In this document: one piece after another, positions 12,441-23,279 of the stretch
How positions within the stretch are numbered: position 1 is the first letter of the stretch
Layout: each line of letters starts with the position of its first letter
Assembly (NCBI GenBank): GCA_916610825.1
Contig: OU744454.1
Location: 7,843,422-7,907,421 of the forward strand
Direction of reading: 5' to 3'
DNA length: 64,000 bases
Origin: Haliclystus octoradiatus
Taxonomy: Eukaryota > Cnidaria > Staurozoa > Stauromedusae > Haliclystidae
Notes under the pieces: model-generated
The model's database searches: none
What the model saw: only the letters and a program-made list of their open reading frames with translations
What the model was told of the DNA's origin: nothing
Translations under genes and position numbers: made by a program

Positions 12441-12470
12441 ATGCGTGCATGTTCTATGGAAGGAATAAAT

Positions 12471-13629
12471 TAAAATGATGAGGCTAATCGATTTCTGATA
12501 TAATCAATCATTCAAATTTACTTGCTAAAATAAAGACTATGCATGGGTATTTAGCAGTCAATGAAGGAGTTGAATTTATGCTATGCAGGCTACAATATAT
12601 ACAATTTGCTCACGTCAAATTCAAACCAAGTGTATGATACCACTCATCTAATTATGCAGAGAGTAAAAAGAGAGGAATGCTTGCAGTAGACGAATGGATT
12701 ACATATCGGGGTTTGATAGAAAATATTACATATTAATTTGTTTTATGTGTTATATTTCATTTCGAGAGTATTGTACATGAGGTCGGATATCCGATGAAAA
12801 CATTCTTCTGGGGGTTTCATTTAGGGTAAATGTATCAGCTGTGACATTTTTCATGGAAGAAGTTTAATTTGAAATATTGAAATACTCTTCTGATGAAGAG
12901 TGAAGTCGGCATCCTGAGATGCTAAAATAATAGAGCAAACAGTGACGTTCTGACGTCACTAGGCGGCCCTATTATGGCACAATCAATGCAAAAACATCAT
13001 TTTACTATAATCCATAAGTCATCAGTGAATATTGATCCAACAACCTCTACGAATTTACATCTACCGGAAAATCTTGTAAAGTAACAAGTTCTTATTTGAT
13101 GAAGATTTAAACTGGCTATATCTCAGATGAAAGTATAAAGATGCGGCCTACCTGTTGTAGTATAGATGTCACTTTACGTTAAAAACATAAATCATACACA
13201 ATGATGAGCAATGAATGTCCAGCTGAAAAATATGAGTCAAATGTTGTCCACGTTGATTCTCGTGGGAAAAATAGCGCAACCACAGAAAATCAGTAACTGG
13301 TACATTAATAATTCCGTCTTTCAATACGCATGCGCAGTTATCAAAATGTAATCTTGAATCATAAAATACAGAGATGTAAGACAGTTAGTATCGTACAATA
13401 ACAATCTAAATTAAATTTAATGAAATCACATTTTCACCACATTTCATAGCTCATTCTATGACGTCAGAACTCAGTAAAATTCGATTTGAAGTAATTGAAA
13501 TTAGTTTTTCGCTTGGTTCATAGGCTAAATCGACATAACTTTAAACTTTCTTTCTAATGAGCCTATTTTTATGCTAGTATCACAATTTTCAGTTTCATAA
13601 AGTCAATTTGCTCCTGACTCTCCTATTAC
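12471..13629. other. Non-coding stretch
   Basis: No gene, repeat unit or RNA could be supported. The sequence lies between the family pseudogene and the left edge of the segmental duplication. Confidence 0.45.
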
Positions 13630-14019
13630 TTGGAAATTCCAAGAGATAAATACAAAACATCAAAAATTTCTAAATGAAGATTCGAATAACGTTAGCATAG
13701 TTCTTGAAATATGATTAGTTTAAAATATTATAATTAAATGCATTCTTCTTTTTTGCGTCATTTTATTTGGTAATAGTGGCTTTTCTTAGACAATAAAAAG
13801 TCATATAATGCCGGCAAAAGCTTGCAACTGCACAGCAAAACAAACAGCACAACTGAGAAACAAGACACATCAAAATCATAGCGTTCAAAAGTATAACATT
13901 GGATATGTGATTCGGGAAAAGGCAAAACATGACGAATACGTAAAGAAATATAGGAAAAAATTGATCTAATCAATTAAATGTTTTATGATATATTCGCTTA
14001 AAAATAGTAAAATTAGGTT

Positions 14020-15911
14020 TTATTTCACAAAACGGTTACAGATCGGCCAGCATTGTGTTTGGGTTCTCTGATACCAACACTTGGGATACTGAGAGACACT
14101 CGAATGCCAAAACACATTCGCCCTACGGACTCTTGTTTTTCTGTGTCTACCGATTTTCACCGTGGTGTTATCAAGGAACCCGAACACTGCTGCTGTGCAG
14201 AAACCCTTAAATGCAGAACAGATTACTAAGGGAAGAAGAAAGTAGAGACAAATATGTGTGCCACAAAGGTGACATCAGTATAAACGATTTAAAATATTAC
14301 CTTGATAAGTTACGACCAGTGATGGTACTTTGACTCTATCGAATGAGACGATTCTGTAGCTGTATGCTGTTCTAGTGGCATGAGTTGTTTCATTGGAAAA
14401 GGAGACCGGAGATAATACCAAATCGAACACACTTTTGGTTTTCCACAATTCAGATTGAAAGTTCGAAATTAGGAGATCTTTGATGTCAGGAGATTCATAA
14501 AATCGATTGACGTAGAATCGTGGAACGTTCCATTGTATAGCATCTTTGTACCACTCTTGAGAGGGAGTGATACCTGTTGATGATGTTAATTCAATTGTGG
14601 AAAATGTGATATTTATCTGAAGAGGATCAAATTCCTGCATCATGGCTGACATCTTCTGCTTGATATTTTTGATATCAAGCCCAAATAAAATCTCGATATC
14701 TCGAAATCTCAAAACCACGACTTGTAAATAAAACTCAGCACTATGGTAATTAAGCTCTAGACTATTTCCAGTAGAAAAACCGATTCTCTCTATGGAATTG
14801 CTTTTGTATTCATGTTCTGAATCATCCTTGGATAGGAATGACAATTTCATCGAGAAGCACTATAAGGAAAGATAATATCTTACAACAATAATTTGTCATT
14901 TCTTTTTTGTTTTAATTAAATTACTCCAAATTAAGTATAGTAATAGAATACCTAATCATGAGCACATGTCCGAAATTTTTTTAATTATCCTCGATCTATA
15001 CACAGGAAAAGTTTAACTATTACAATAATATTTAATTTCTGTTTATCTAAAGTCTGTTTCATTTGTATTGAGCCTCAATTTCTTGGTTTGAGCAAGAAAT
15101 ATTTTGCATGTCCATTTTTTAAGCAACCTGCACTTTCAAGACAAAAACGCTCGATAGCTGAAAATTCAAAACGAATATTGCATAAAAGAAAAATAAAGGA
15201 AGAATCAAATAAAATATTCTAGCTTTGAAGATAACAAATCTACTGCAATTTTCTATTAAGGATCGATATTCCAAGAAAATCAATAAAGAAAACAAATATT
15301 AACGTCCAAATTAATAACACAAATATTGCAGTTTTACATGTATCAAGGATGTTTAGTTACTGCAAAAACGTTTCACACAGTGAAGATATTTACAAGCTTA
15401 TCCCTCAAAATTAAAATAGAAAAATTTGAGACAATGGAAAAATATCATAACAGCGATATCATCCTTGCATCGACTGACATCTTCATGTCACGCTAAAATA
15501 TTTTTCTTGCATGCAAATCGGAATTTGAACATTTTTTCATTGTACCTTTTACATAGTGAATTTCCAAATTGCAGAAACTGCTTTTTCCTTAATTTTACCT
15601 ACCATATATTGTGACTATATAGACTTATGTTTACTTTAATTATTCTAGATTAGGGTAAAACAATTCAGCTGAAACTGAGATTACCTAACTTGTGAAATAG
15701 CTCGGATTTACCATTTATCATCGTTTTATGATTTGCTTTTGATTGGTATAACACATAGATAATGTCTCATGTGTTTCCGGTCAATCATCATAAATGATGC
15801 TAACAGTTATTACAAATGAATTCCATATAATATTAACATACCATATTGAATGCAAGATAGAACCATAAGAACAAGATGGAGTGATGAATATTTGTTGGTT
15901 GTATAAAACAT
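14020..15911 (-). pseudogene. Broken paralogue of secreted DNRLRE-type protein
   Basis: It has the same exon order as the gene at 47275-54007. The signal exon (15842-15920) reads MFYTTNKYSSLHLVLMV and keeps its AG acceptor and GT donor. The domain exon (14301-14859) stays open for about 190 codons and keeps LLISNFQSELWKTKSV, THATRTAYSYR and PSLVVTYQ. Its 5' end is damaged: the ancestral acceptor CAG reads TAA, the ancestral frame meets TAG a few codons in, and an 8 bp deletion shifts the frame relative to the intact copy. A substitute acceptor (TTATAG) gives the wrong phase. The last exon (14020-14225) follows a strong pyrimidine-rich acceptor and is open for 67 codons, ending at a stop that overlaps an AATAAA signal. 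Translation from the internal ATG at 14850 could still give an unsecreted fragment. Confidence 0.6.
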
Positions 15912-15920
15912 TTCACAAAT
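15842..15920 (-). other. Signal-peptide exon of the left paralogue
   Basis: On the minus strand this is a 79 bp exon between TTTGTTTACAG and GTATGT. It starts with nine untranslated bases, then ATG, then a hydrophobic stretch LHLVLMVLSCIQYG. The equivalent exon of the intact copy (53938-54016) has the same length, the same splice junctions and mostly conservative residue changes, which supports a real exon rather than chance. Confidence 0.6.
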
Positions 15921-16394
15921 CTGTAAACAAAAAATGCTCATTTGAAGGAAAACATTTTTCAATATTTATCTCCATTTTAAACATGTTCTAAGTATCAACT
16001 AAGTTGAAGCACATTGAATGACAACACAGCTCCACTTTTTTTGCTACTAGCAACCACTTGCAAATTATCCGACAACAAATCAACGTTATACTAAGGAAGT
16101 ACATCACTCTTGTGATTATATTACCTGAGATTAGACTAATGAGTTATAGAATGCCCGGATTATACGCCTTTCTTACTATGATATATGCCTGAAACTTGTA
16201 AAGCAGGCCTCTACAAAGTGTATAATAAAAAAGTATGGGGATTAAGCCCAGACCGAGTCAAATGTACTAGCACATCTGGTTATAGACTTGAAAGATACAA
16301 CTTCTGAGATACACGCCTATAAAACAAGCATCAGCAGAAGCATGTATTTTTAAAGGAATAATAGAGAATATATACTTTCACATGTATACTATAA

Positions 16395-16832
16395 TGCATT
16401 CTGATTGATTGCTCAATCGTTCTCCATTTTCTCATAGTGAACCCTGGCAACTTCCCTCGCAAAATTCTAAAGTAAACAAGCGATTCGCAAATGTTTTTGA
16501 ATCAATTTTATACGAGAGTCTTATAAATTCCGTGCCCGAGAAAACAAAGCAAGCTTGCTTATTTCTCACGTTAACCTTTGCTATTTTGTGGGGCTGCAAA
16601 TTTGTAGCCAGTATTGATATCCAACTTTTTTGTTTTAAAAATTAATTCTGAATCAAGTCAAATTAAAATTCATCCTCTAAATCACGATGCTGCAGTCGTC
16701 ATGGATTCCTTTGATTGACGGGTGTATTAAAAGTTAATTATTCGAAAAGTGAATAAATAGTTGGAACTTATTTCTTTTAATGTGTTTGGCTTGTACCACT
16801 AGTTGGCTTCTACTAAAACAATTAGACAACTC
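16395..16832 (+). repeat. Hairpin-tipped dispersed element, copy 1 (collapsed tip)
   Basis: This matches, in inverted orientation, the element at 46381-47080. Shared landmarks include GTAAACAAGCGATTCGCAA and the stretch around CATGGATTCCTTTGATTGA. It lacks about 160 bp found in the middle of the other copy, and its right tip has lost most of the 93 bp palindrome seen there. The 78-codon open frame at 16409-16645 runs through it but changes composition after the deletion, so it is not called a gene. Confidence 0.7.
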
Positions 16833-19800
16833 GTGCTCGTGATTAAATAGTTTTATTGAAGTTTTACCATATCAAGTGTAAAGAAACTTAAAGATCTATT
16901 TATCTGTCTTCTTGCCTTGGATATAAAGATTGAATCCAGAGCGGTTATTCGTTAATAGCCATTTGATGAGCACGTTCTTATTATAGTTATATTTGTTTTA
17001 TGCGTTCACTGTTGGGAGCTCAATTCGGTGGCTAAAATGAGATTTGTACAGTCCGTATCATATCTCAGTGAATTCCACTGTGAATTCCACTTTCGAAAGA
17101 ACTGTTGACGTTATTTCATAATGCTTGAACAAAGAGCAGCTTTTCTTTCGCAAAACCACGACCGTAGACCTCAATGAAAGTGTATAGAAAACCTTCTATA
17201 CGTTGTCAATTAAAACTGTCTGGTTCTTCTAAAAGCGTACACCATTTTATCTAAATCTGGTTGCACTTATATGTTAAATTTTTGAAGATATCTGTGCTTT
17301 AGTAAAGACATTTACATCCTAACTTTAGGTAGTAGTGCCACCAAGACACAATAAAAAATTGCAATAATATGACATACAACATTCAATGTAAACCGTTATG
17401 AATTATGATTTCCTATTCTAAAATATCACGAAGGTTTTCTGCGATCTGATTGGTCGAAAGAGCCTGCATGAAATCCTAGGGTAAAACATGGCTCCGAAAA
17501 CCGGGAAAAACCGCAAGCTTCAAAAAGTTTGATGTGTGATAAAATACAGAATTTATAACTTTTTGATAACAATCCAATAAATATCTCAATAATGGCTACG
17601 ATTTACAAAACGACATTTAGCTCAAGATGTTTATATTTATTGAAAAGCGTGGTGAATGAGTTATTGGTCGTGTAACATGCAAAATAAAACACAGAATGAA
17701 AGACAATTATAGGCTACGTCGCTGTTTCAAGGTAAATCTAAAATTTAAATAACAATAACTGCATTAATTTGCTAAAGAACTATTGTACCACTTATATTGC
17801 AGACGTTCTTGTATATGTCTTTGTTTATTCGACAATATCTATCTTGTTGTGGGATTCTCTTTGCTTGATTTATGAATTGAAATTGAATTTTTCATTGTGA
17901 ATTCATGAATTGAAAATTCGCCGTCGAATGAGATTCCGACATTTGTTTTATTTTAGAAAAGGGTTACCACATGCTTGCAAAATCTAGATATAATTTTATT
18001 GTTATAGTTTTATTCCGTTTACTTTATACAATTTTAACAGATTAATTGCTTTCATTTAAATCAATATTGAAAGTTGTTTTTCATAAAGTTTCTACACCAT
18101 GTCCAAAAAATCTAGAAATATTTTCATCCTAATAGTTCAGTATATCCCCTTAAAGATTTAATGTAAACTTGATAATAACAAAGCCAATCCATTACTCCCA
18201 AAGGTTGTTTTAGAAGTAAGCAATCCTCAAATCTCAGTTCGTCACAACGATTAAAATTTATAAAAGGAACTACATCTAAATTACGCAAAAAAAACGAAAC
18301 ATGGACAAAGAAGTTATCATAATCTAGCCCTACGAATCTCCTTTTGTAGCGTTCAATATTAATTCGTCGACAGAAATGTTGGCATCGAATCACCTGACTT
18401 GAAAAACGATATTTTTTACAGGTTATCATGCACTCGTCTTTAAATTGCCTGAAAAAGCTTTCGTCTACAGGTTAGCAGCGTTTAAATATTTTACTACGTT
18501 ACCGATAAACACAGAGTCTGAGAGAAGTTTAGATTCTGCAATATTACTTACGCATTTACCAATCAGAGCTCCTATAATTAGGCCTTCGCAAATTTGTGGA
18601 GTCATCAAAATCACAGATATCAGGAAAAAAATATTATGAAGCTATTTTGAAGCGGAATATACTATTTCTAGCGAACTAACATTATCAATCATCCTGAAAC
18701 AGACAATTATGATATTTCGACATGAATCGAACATGGAAATAATGTTAGATTTGGGTTACCCCCAAAAAATGTTTAGATCTGCAGGTGAGTTAAAGTCACC
18801 TCTGACTTGAGGCATTTAATTACAGTAAACTGGAATTGCACTTCGTGCTCACCATTGTTTCAGCCGTCTCATTCAGCAGTTGCATTCCACACGTTTCAGC
18901 GCTGCAACGGATGCTGAACCAAAAGATATTCGCACCCGATCTTCATTTGCCGTCTTTTCCAACTTACTTTTTAATTATGTTTTCATTACTTAGTTAGAAA
19001 TTCAATATTTTATAATAAAAATGCTAACTTATAACTTCAAAAAGGCAAACGAATGTTGTTAAAAATGAGAATTCGCTATTGCCACTTGACGTTTTTTATT
19101 AAATAGAACGGTCTTCTATGAAATCAGCACCTATAGCAGTTTTCTGATTTGAAATAGTTAGACTGTAGTTATACAGCATTTAAAGAAATATCTCACATAA
19201 TACCTACTATATATAAACTGATAAGAATAATACACAATTTTTATATTATGAAAAATTGAATACGGAATCTATCACTGTGAAGGTGCCAAAACTTATTTAT
19301 TTTGTTTTACGTTTTGACTAATTCATAGTTTTTGAATCAACAGTTTATTTTATCCAAAACCAAAATCAAACTTTGTTCCAAAGATAGAAAAATCATCAAA
19401 TATGACGTCATGACAATCTTTTCGATTTTTTATCATTGGTTTATCATAATAAAAATATCAGAAGACCTGGAATTAGCATGAAAGTCAAATTAGGACAACA
19501 TAAAACATGAAACATACAAACGTATTTAATGTCGTAAGGATAGGTTAAATTTGGGTTAAATAGTGAATTATTTCACATTTCATTCAAATTTCAGCAATTG
19601 CAATGATACAATAGAAGTATCTTAGGCTACAAAGTATCAATAAAAATTGTGGTCTCCATCATTGGTGGTAATACCCTAAGGATGCAATGAACTAACTTTG
19701 ACACATCTAGCAAGTTAAATGGTGGAGTTATAAGATTTTATACTTTGAAAACCAATCAGCTGAAAAATTATGCTTCAAAGTTTGTAAACATAAATTGATT

Positions 19801-20640
19801 CCGTAAGGCCGTGTTTCATCTCAAACAATTTCCTGGGACAGTATCGGGACATTATTCAGACTGCTTCTCTACTTTCTCTGTAGTGAGAAAGACTGGTTCA
19901 TTTGATTAAATTCTGCCATTGAAGACAACAAGAGATGGGGAATTTTCAATATTTCATACTGGACATTTCTTTATCTGAAAAGAAAATCGAATGATAACGT
20001 CATCAGATAGAATCCTCATTCTCTTAGCCAATGCAGGAGAAAATACCAAAACAAATGTGATATGTTTAACAAATTATGAAGAACAACCTTTGGCTAACTA
20101 CCTCGCGTCTGGGTATTTTCTTCTTTTCTTCATCAAGAAAGGCCATTTTCTTAACATTAGCATAAACATGTTGTCTTCTAACAAATTTTGTGTCATGCTT
20201 ATGTAGATATCACAAGAATGACAGTTTGAGATTCACAACTGTAGAATATCATAGCTAAATAACTTATAGACCATAAAAAGACCTGCTGGGAAGAAGATCA
20301 GCTGACATTGACACGATGAAAGGAGCCATAATGGTATATTGTCAATACCGTAAGATGGAAACAACTACCTTCATTGGGTCAAAAAAAAGAACTTTCCAAT
20401 GATTTAAAACATGACGGTCATCGGTGAACAAAGTGGGAGAATATCGATCGTGAGCTAGATTAGAAAACATGAAAATATTTATGAAAAACAAGTCATAGAG
20501 CTACTAAAGATGCTTAATTTTGATACATTGTAATGACGTTGGGTCAACTTAAATTTTACTGCATTTTTCAACTCCATTATATGATCTTACCTAGTTTATT
20601 CCGAGATAATTTCAAGAATTTGACAGGAAACACGATAGTT
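16833..20640. other. Intergenic part of the left duplication copy
   Basis: No gene could be supported. Two blocks (17220-17400 and 18050-18870) align with 58050-58240 and 58390-59230. The minus-strand frame at 18124-18429 corresponds to a frame broken by a stop in the other copy, so the similarity looks like shared descent of non-coding DNA. The plus-strand frame at 19991-20206 has no recognisable feature. Confidence 0.45.
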
Positions 20641-21395
20641 AGAGCTAAAACACGTCATACCTCAAAATATTGATTTGTCGGAATATTTCATTTGATACGG
20701 TAAAATTCACTATCTCATTCGGCAGTACCAAAGCACAGCATGGTTGAGTTGACGTAAGAATAACTACCAAAGTTTTCGAATAATTATTTATTTTTAATTA
20801 TAATTATTTATCTTTCAAAATTCGAACGCATATAGTAAGATAACAAGCAACGGAGAAAATGTTGTCAAAAAAATAATAAACTTTATTAACTTGCTGATTT
20901 ATTATTCCTAAATAATGAAACTTGAAACTATAATTATAAAAGGTAACTAAGCTAAATTAATGGTACAACTATTTAAAACTATTGTTTTACTTCTTGAAAT
21001 GTGTTTTTACTGATGAAAGTACCCATGACATCATAGTTTTCAAGTTCTATTAATTGTAATCGTAAATCAGCAAGTGAAGTATTTTGGTTGTAATTGTATT
21101 GGATTCATATGAAAGTAATTTGAAATAATAATAATTGGTCTTCTTTGCATAATATTGACAATAATTCACATCTAGCTCGAAGTTTTTTGCGCCAGTATTC
21201 GGATTCAGCAGATAACTTCGACCTCGTTCCAAATAATTCTCTCTGTTACAGACAGCCTCATTCAATAACTGCTTTGTAAACAAAAAGTAGATCGAGAACG
21301 AGCTATTTCTAATACTAGTCATACTATACTTAAATTCTTTATCCGCCAGCCAAGAGTCTACAAATTGATTTGGAAACTATTAGGTGAAAGAGGTA
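20640..21395. repeat. Local duplication, unit 1
   Basis: This interval resembles 21985-22705 in the same orientation, about 1.35 kb away. Both start near a GTCAYACCT landmark, share the block around AACAAGCAACGGAGAAAAT, and end close to AAACTATTAGGTG. Minus-strand frames in both units end in similar words (TKILHLLIYDYN in this one, TKTLHLLIHNSKC in the other), but the intervening frames do not align well, so coding status is unproven. Confidence 0.65.
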
Positions 21396-21615
21396 CACTA
21401 CTATAAATGCTCAGATAAAACAATAGAAGAACAGAATTGAAAGAAACGAAATAAAAATCCAATTTGGGAGGACAAGCTTCAACCTATATCTAATAATGAG
21501 CCACAACTTTAATTTTAGATTCATTATTTTTGTCACTGCAAAGCTAACAGGCCTGGAATATACAGCACCCATTCGAGTGTGCAATTCTTTCGAAAGAGCT
21601 TTCATTTGAATGCTC

Positions 21616-21870
21616 CAGGGGTGGCACCAGGATTTCCCCGGCGAGGGGGCTGGCATCCCCGACAGGGGAGCTATGCAAAATGTCCACCTTACATAGTAAC
21701 AATTTGGCAATAGTCTCTAATACTGGAATGGAGCTAATTCTTATTGTTTTTTACGAAATATGTTAAAAAAATTCCCCGATAGAAAATTTAGTCTTCCCCG
21801 ACGGCGGGATGAGCATCCCCAACGGGAGGGCTGTAGCCCCCTGCCCCATCACACTCTGGTGCCAGCCTTG
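21616..21870. mobile_element. Short GC-rich hAT-like MITE
   Basis: A 255 bp insertion with base composition unlike its AT-rich surroundings. The left end reads CAGGGGTGGCACCAG and the right end is the inverted complement of CAAGGCTGGCACCAG, matching at 13 of 15 positions. The interior near both ends has runs of CCCC/GGGG in inverted arrangement. The ends resemble those of hAT-group MITEs. Flanks GAATGCTC and GAAATGCGC could be a decayed 8 bp target duplication. No coding sequence. Confidence 0.55.
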
Positions 21871-21984
21871 GAAATGCGCGCTCTTTGAAAATGTCTAGTT
21901 ATACAGCGAGCCGTACTCAAAAGTTGTGTAAATATTCCTGTGAATTACATGGTGAAGTGTAGGAAAATATTTCAAAAGACAGGT

Positions 21985-22705
21985 CACACCTAGGGATATT
22001 GATTTCGTCGAAATATTTCATTTTGATCCCGTGAAAATCAATATCTCATTCCCTTGTACCAAAGAACAGCATGATTGAGTTGCCGTAGACATAACTACCA
22101 CCATTTATGAATGATTATTTATCAATCTTTAAAAATTCGAAAGCGAATAGTTAGAAAACAAGCAACGGAGAAAATATTATCAAAAAATAATAGAATCTAT
22201 TAATTTGCTAATTTATAATTCCCAAATAATGTAACTTAAACTATAAATATAAAATGTAAGTAAACTAAATTAATTTTACAACTATTTAAAACGATGGTTT
22301 TACATCTTGAACTGTGTTTTTACAGATACAGAAAATACTCATGTTATCATTGTTTTCAAGTGTTTCAAGTTCTAACACTTGGAATTGTGAATCAGCAAGT
22401 GAAGGGTTTTGGTTATAATTATAATCGTAATCATATAAATATAATCTGCTTTAGAAATTTTGAAATAATAACAATTGGGCTTTGCATAATCGAATCTTGT
22501 TTTATGTGCCTCAGCCTTCAGTTTAGATTTTGCAGATAACACCACTGTCTCGGTCTGAATAATTCTCAATATTACACGCAGCCTCATTCAATGATTGCTT
22601 TGTAATGATTGATTGATAGTAATCATAAAATACTTACATCCTTCATATGTCTTCAGCAAATCATCATAATGATATGTAAACTATTAGGTGGCTACAGATA
22701 TTTCA
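21985..22705. repeat. Local duplication, unit 2
   Basis: Second copy of 20640-21395, separated from it by the hAT-like MITE and flanking sequence. Small indels are frequent, which indicates an older event than the composite-repeat duplication at 2-7 kb. Confidence 0.65.
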
Positions 22706-22934
22706 AAAATAGGGCTTGCATATGAAACACTAAATAATAACTATAAAATGTTTTGTTTTCAAATAAAAAACCCATGATGTTTTCCAGGGTAACATATTGT
22801 TCAATTTTCTATTAACTCTTTCTATTGAGTAGTGTTTTCCGACTTACACCTGTCCTTGGTCTGCAAGCCTTACTCCTATTCGTTAATATATGCTTTGACA
22901 AAATAATAACTATTACTGTATACAATTCACATTC

Positions 22935-23273
22935 GTGTATAATAATGTGCACAAACTAAATCGTACATCATCAAACTATATTATTAAACCAATTTTAAAA
23001 TATAATAATTTAAGACATAAGGCTATGATATTGAATCAGAATAGGGGTGACACCCCACTCCCATGCAGAGCCTTAAGTAAAAACTTTGGTTTTCTAAACT
23101 TTAAGAGTCTTTACGCGTCTAAAATCTCACTGTTTCTTGAAAATGTTGTCAATACTGAAGTTTATTTACAATTTAAACATTATGCTATTTCTAATGTTAG
23201 TCATACTATACTTACATTTTATATCCGCCAGCGAAGAGTCTACAAATTGATTTGGAAACTATTAGGTGACTAA
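22935..23273 (+). other. Open frame ending in a repeated coding-like motif
   Basis: A 112-codon plus-strand frame of unknown nature. Its last 17 codons before the stop (FYIRQRRVYKLIWKLLG) correspond to FFIRQPRVYKLIWKLLG just upstream of 21395. DNA-level remnants also occur near 22690 and 60245. Each time the motif is followed by AG-GTG, which could be a splice donor. No known domain is recognised. It may be an exon of a duplicated gene or a fragment of an element ORF. Confidence 0.25.
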
Positions 23274-23279
23274 AGCAAG

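Larger units (their letters stand above)
7505..12470 (-). pseudogene. Decayed gene of a large CXC-domain/nuclease-like family
   Basis: Reading the minus strand from about 12470 down to 7505, seven or more protein blocks appear in a consistent order, in different frames and with stops between them. They are an N-terminal block (12400-11934), a block with IVFAEVIDHIEES (10912-10573), a block with FALSHHNYAPWFPVHLGD (9700-9174), a block with NLFSRLYVVGKTRDID (8891-8703), a block with RVDFIWDRYFEVSPK (8571-8374), an acidic nuclease-like block (8330-7940) and a C-terminal cysteine-rich block (7870-7505). From memory, this series matches a family of very long uncharacterised proteins that recurs in many copies in cnidarian, mollusc and other aquatic invertebrate genomes. 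Function is unknown; the repeated distribution suggests a mobile or amplified gene. The copy cannot encode a full product. Confidence 0.7.
13630..22990. repeat. Left copy of an old segmental duplication
   Basis: Blocks of this interval recur in the same order and orientation at about 44980-60500. Examples are 13660-14110 with 45010-45455, 14110-14880 with 47190-47960, 15300-16360 with 53370-54330, 17300-17400 with 58110-58240, 18050-18870 with 58390-59230, and 22760-22940 with 60310-60480. Similarity covers exons, introns and intergenic sequence, so it is a DNA-level duplication rather than a retrocopy. The left copy is short because the right one took most of the later insertions. Confidence 0.8.

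Noticed and set aside
14020..14225. TGF-beta-type propeptide and mature ligand, suggested by the RVRR site
   Set aside because: The following peptide lacks the cystine-knot pattern, the prodomain words fit DNRLRE better, and the reading frame is not conserved in the sister copy.
18124..18429. 101-residue minus-strand frame with a homologous region near 58.5 kb
   Set aside because: The homologous frame contains a stop and the change pattern looks non-coding; it reflects the segmental duplication.
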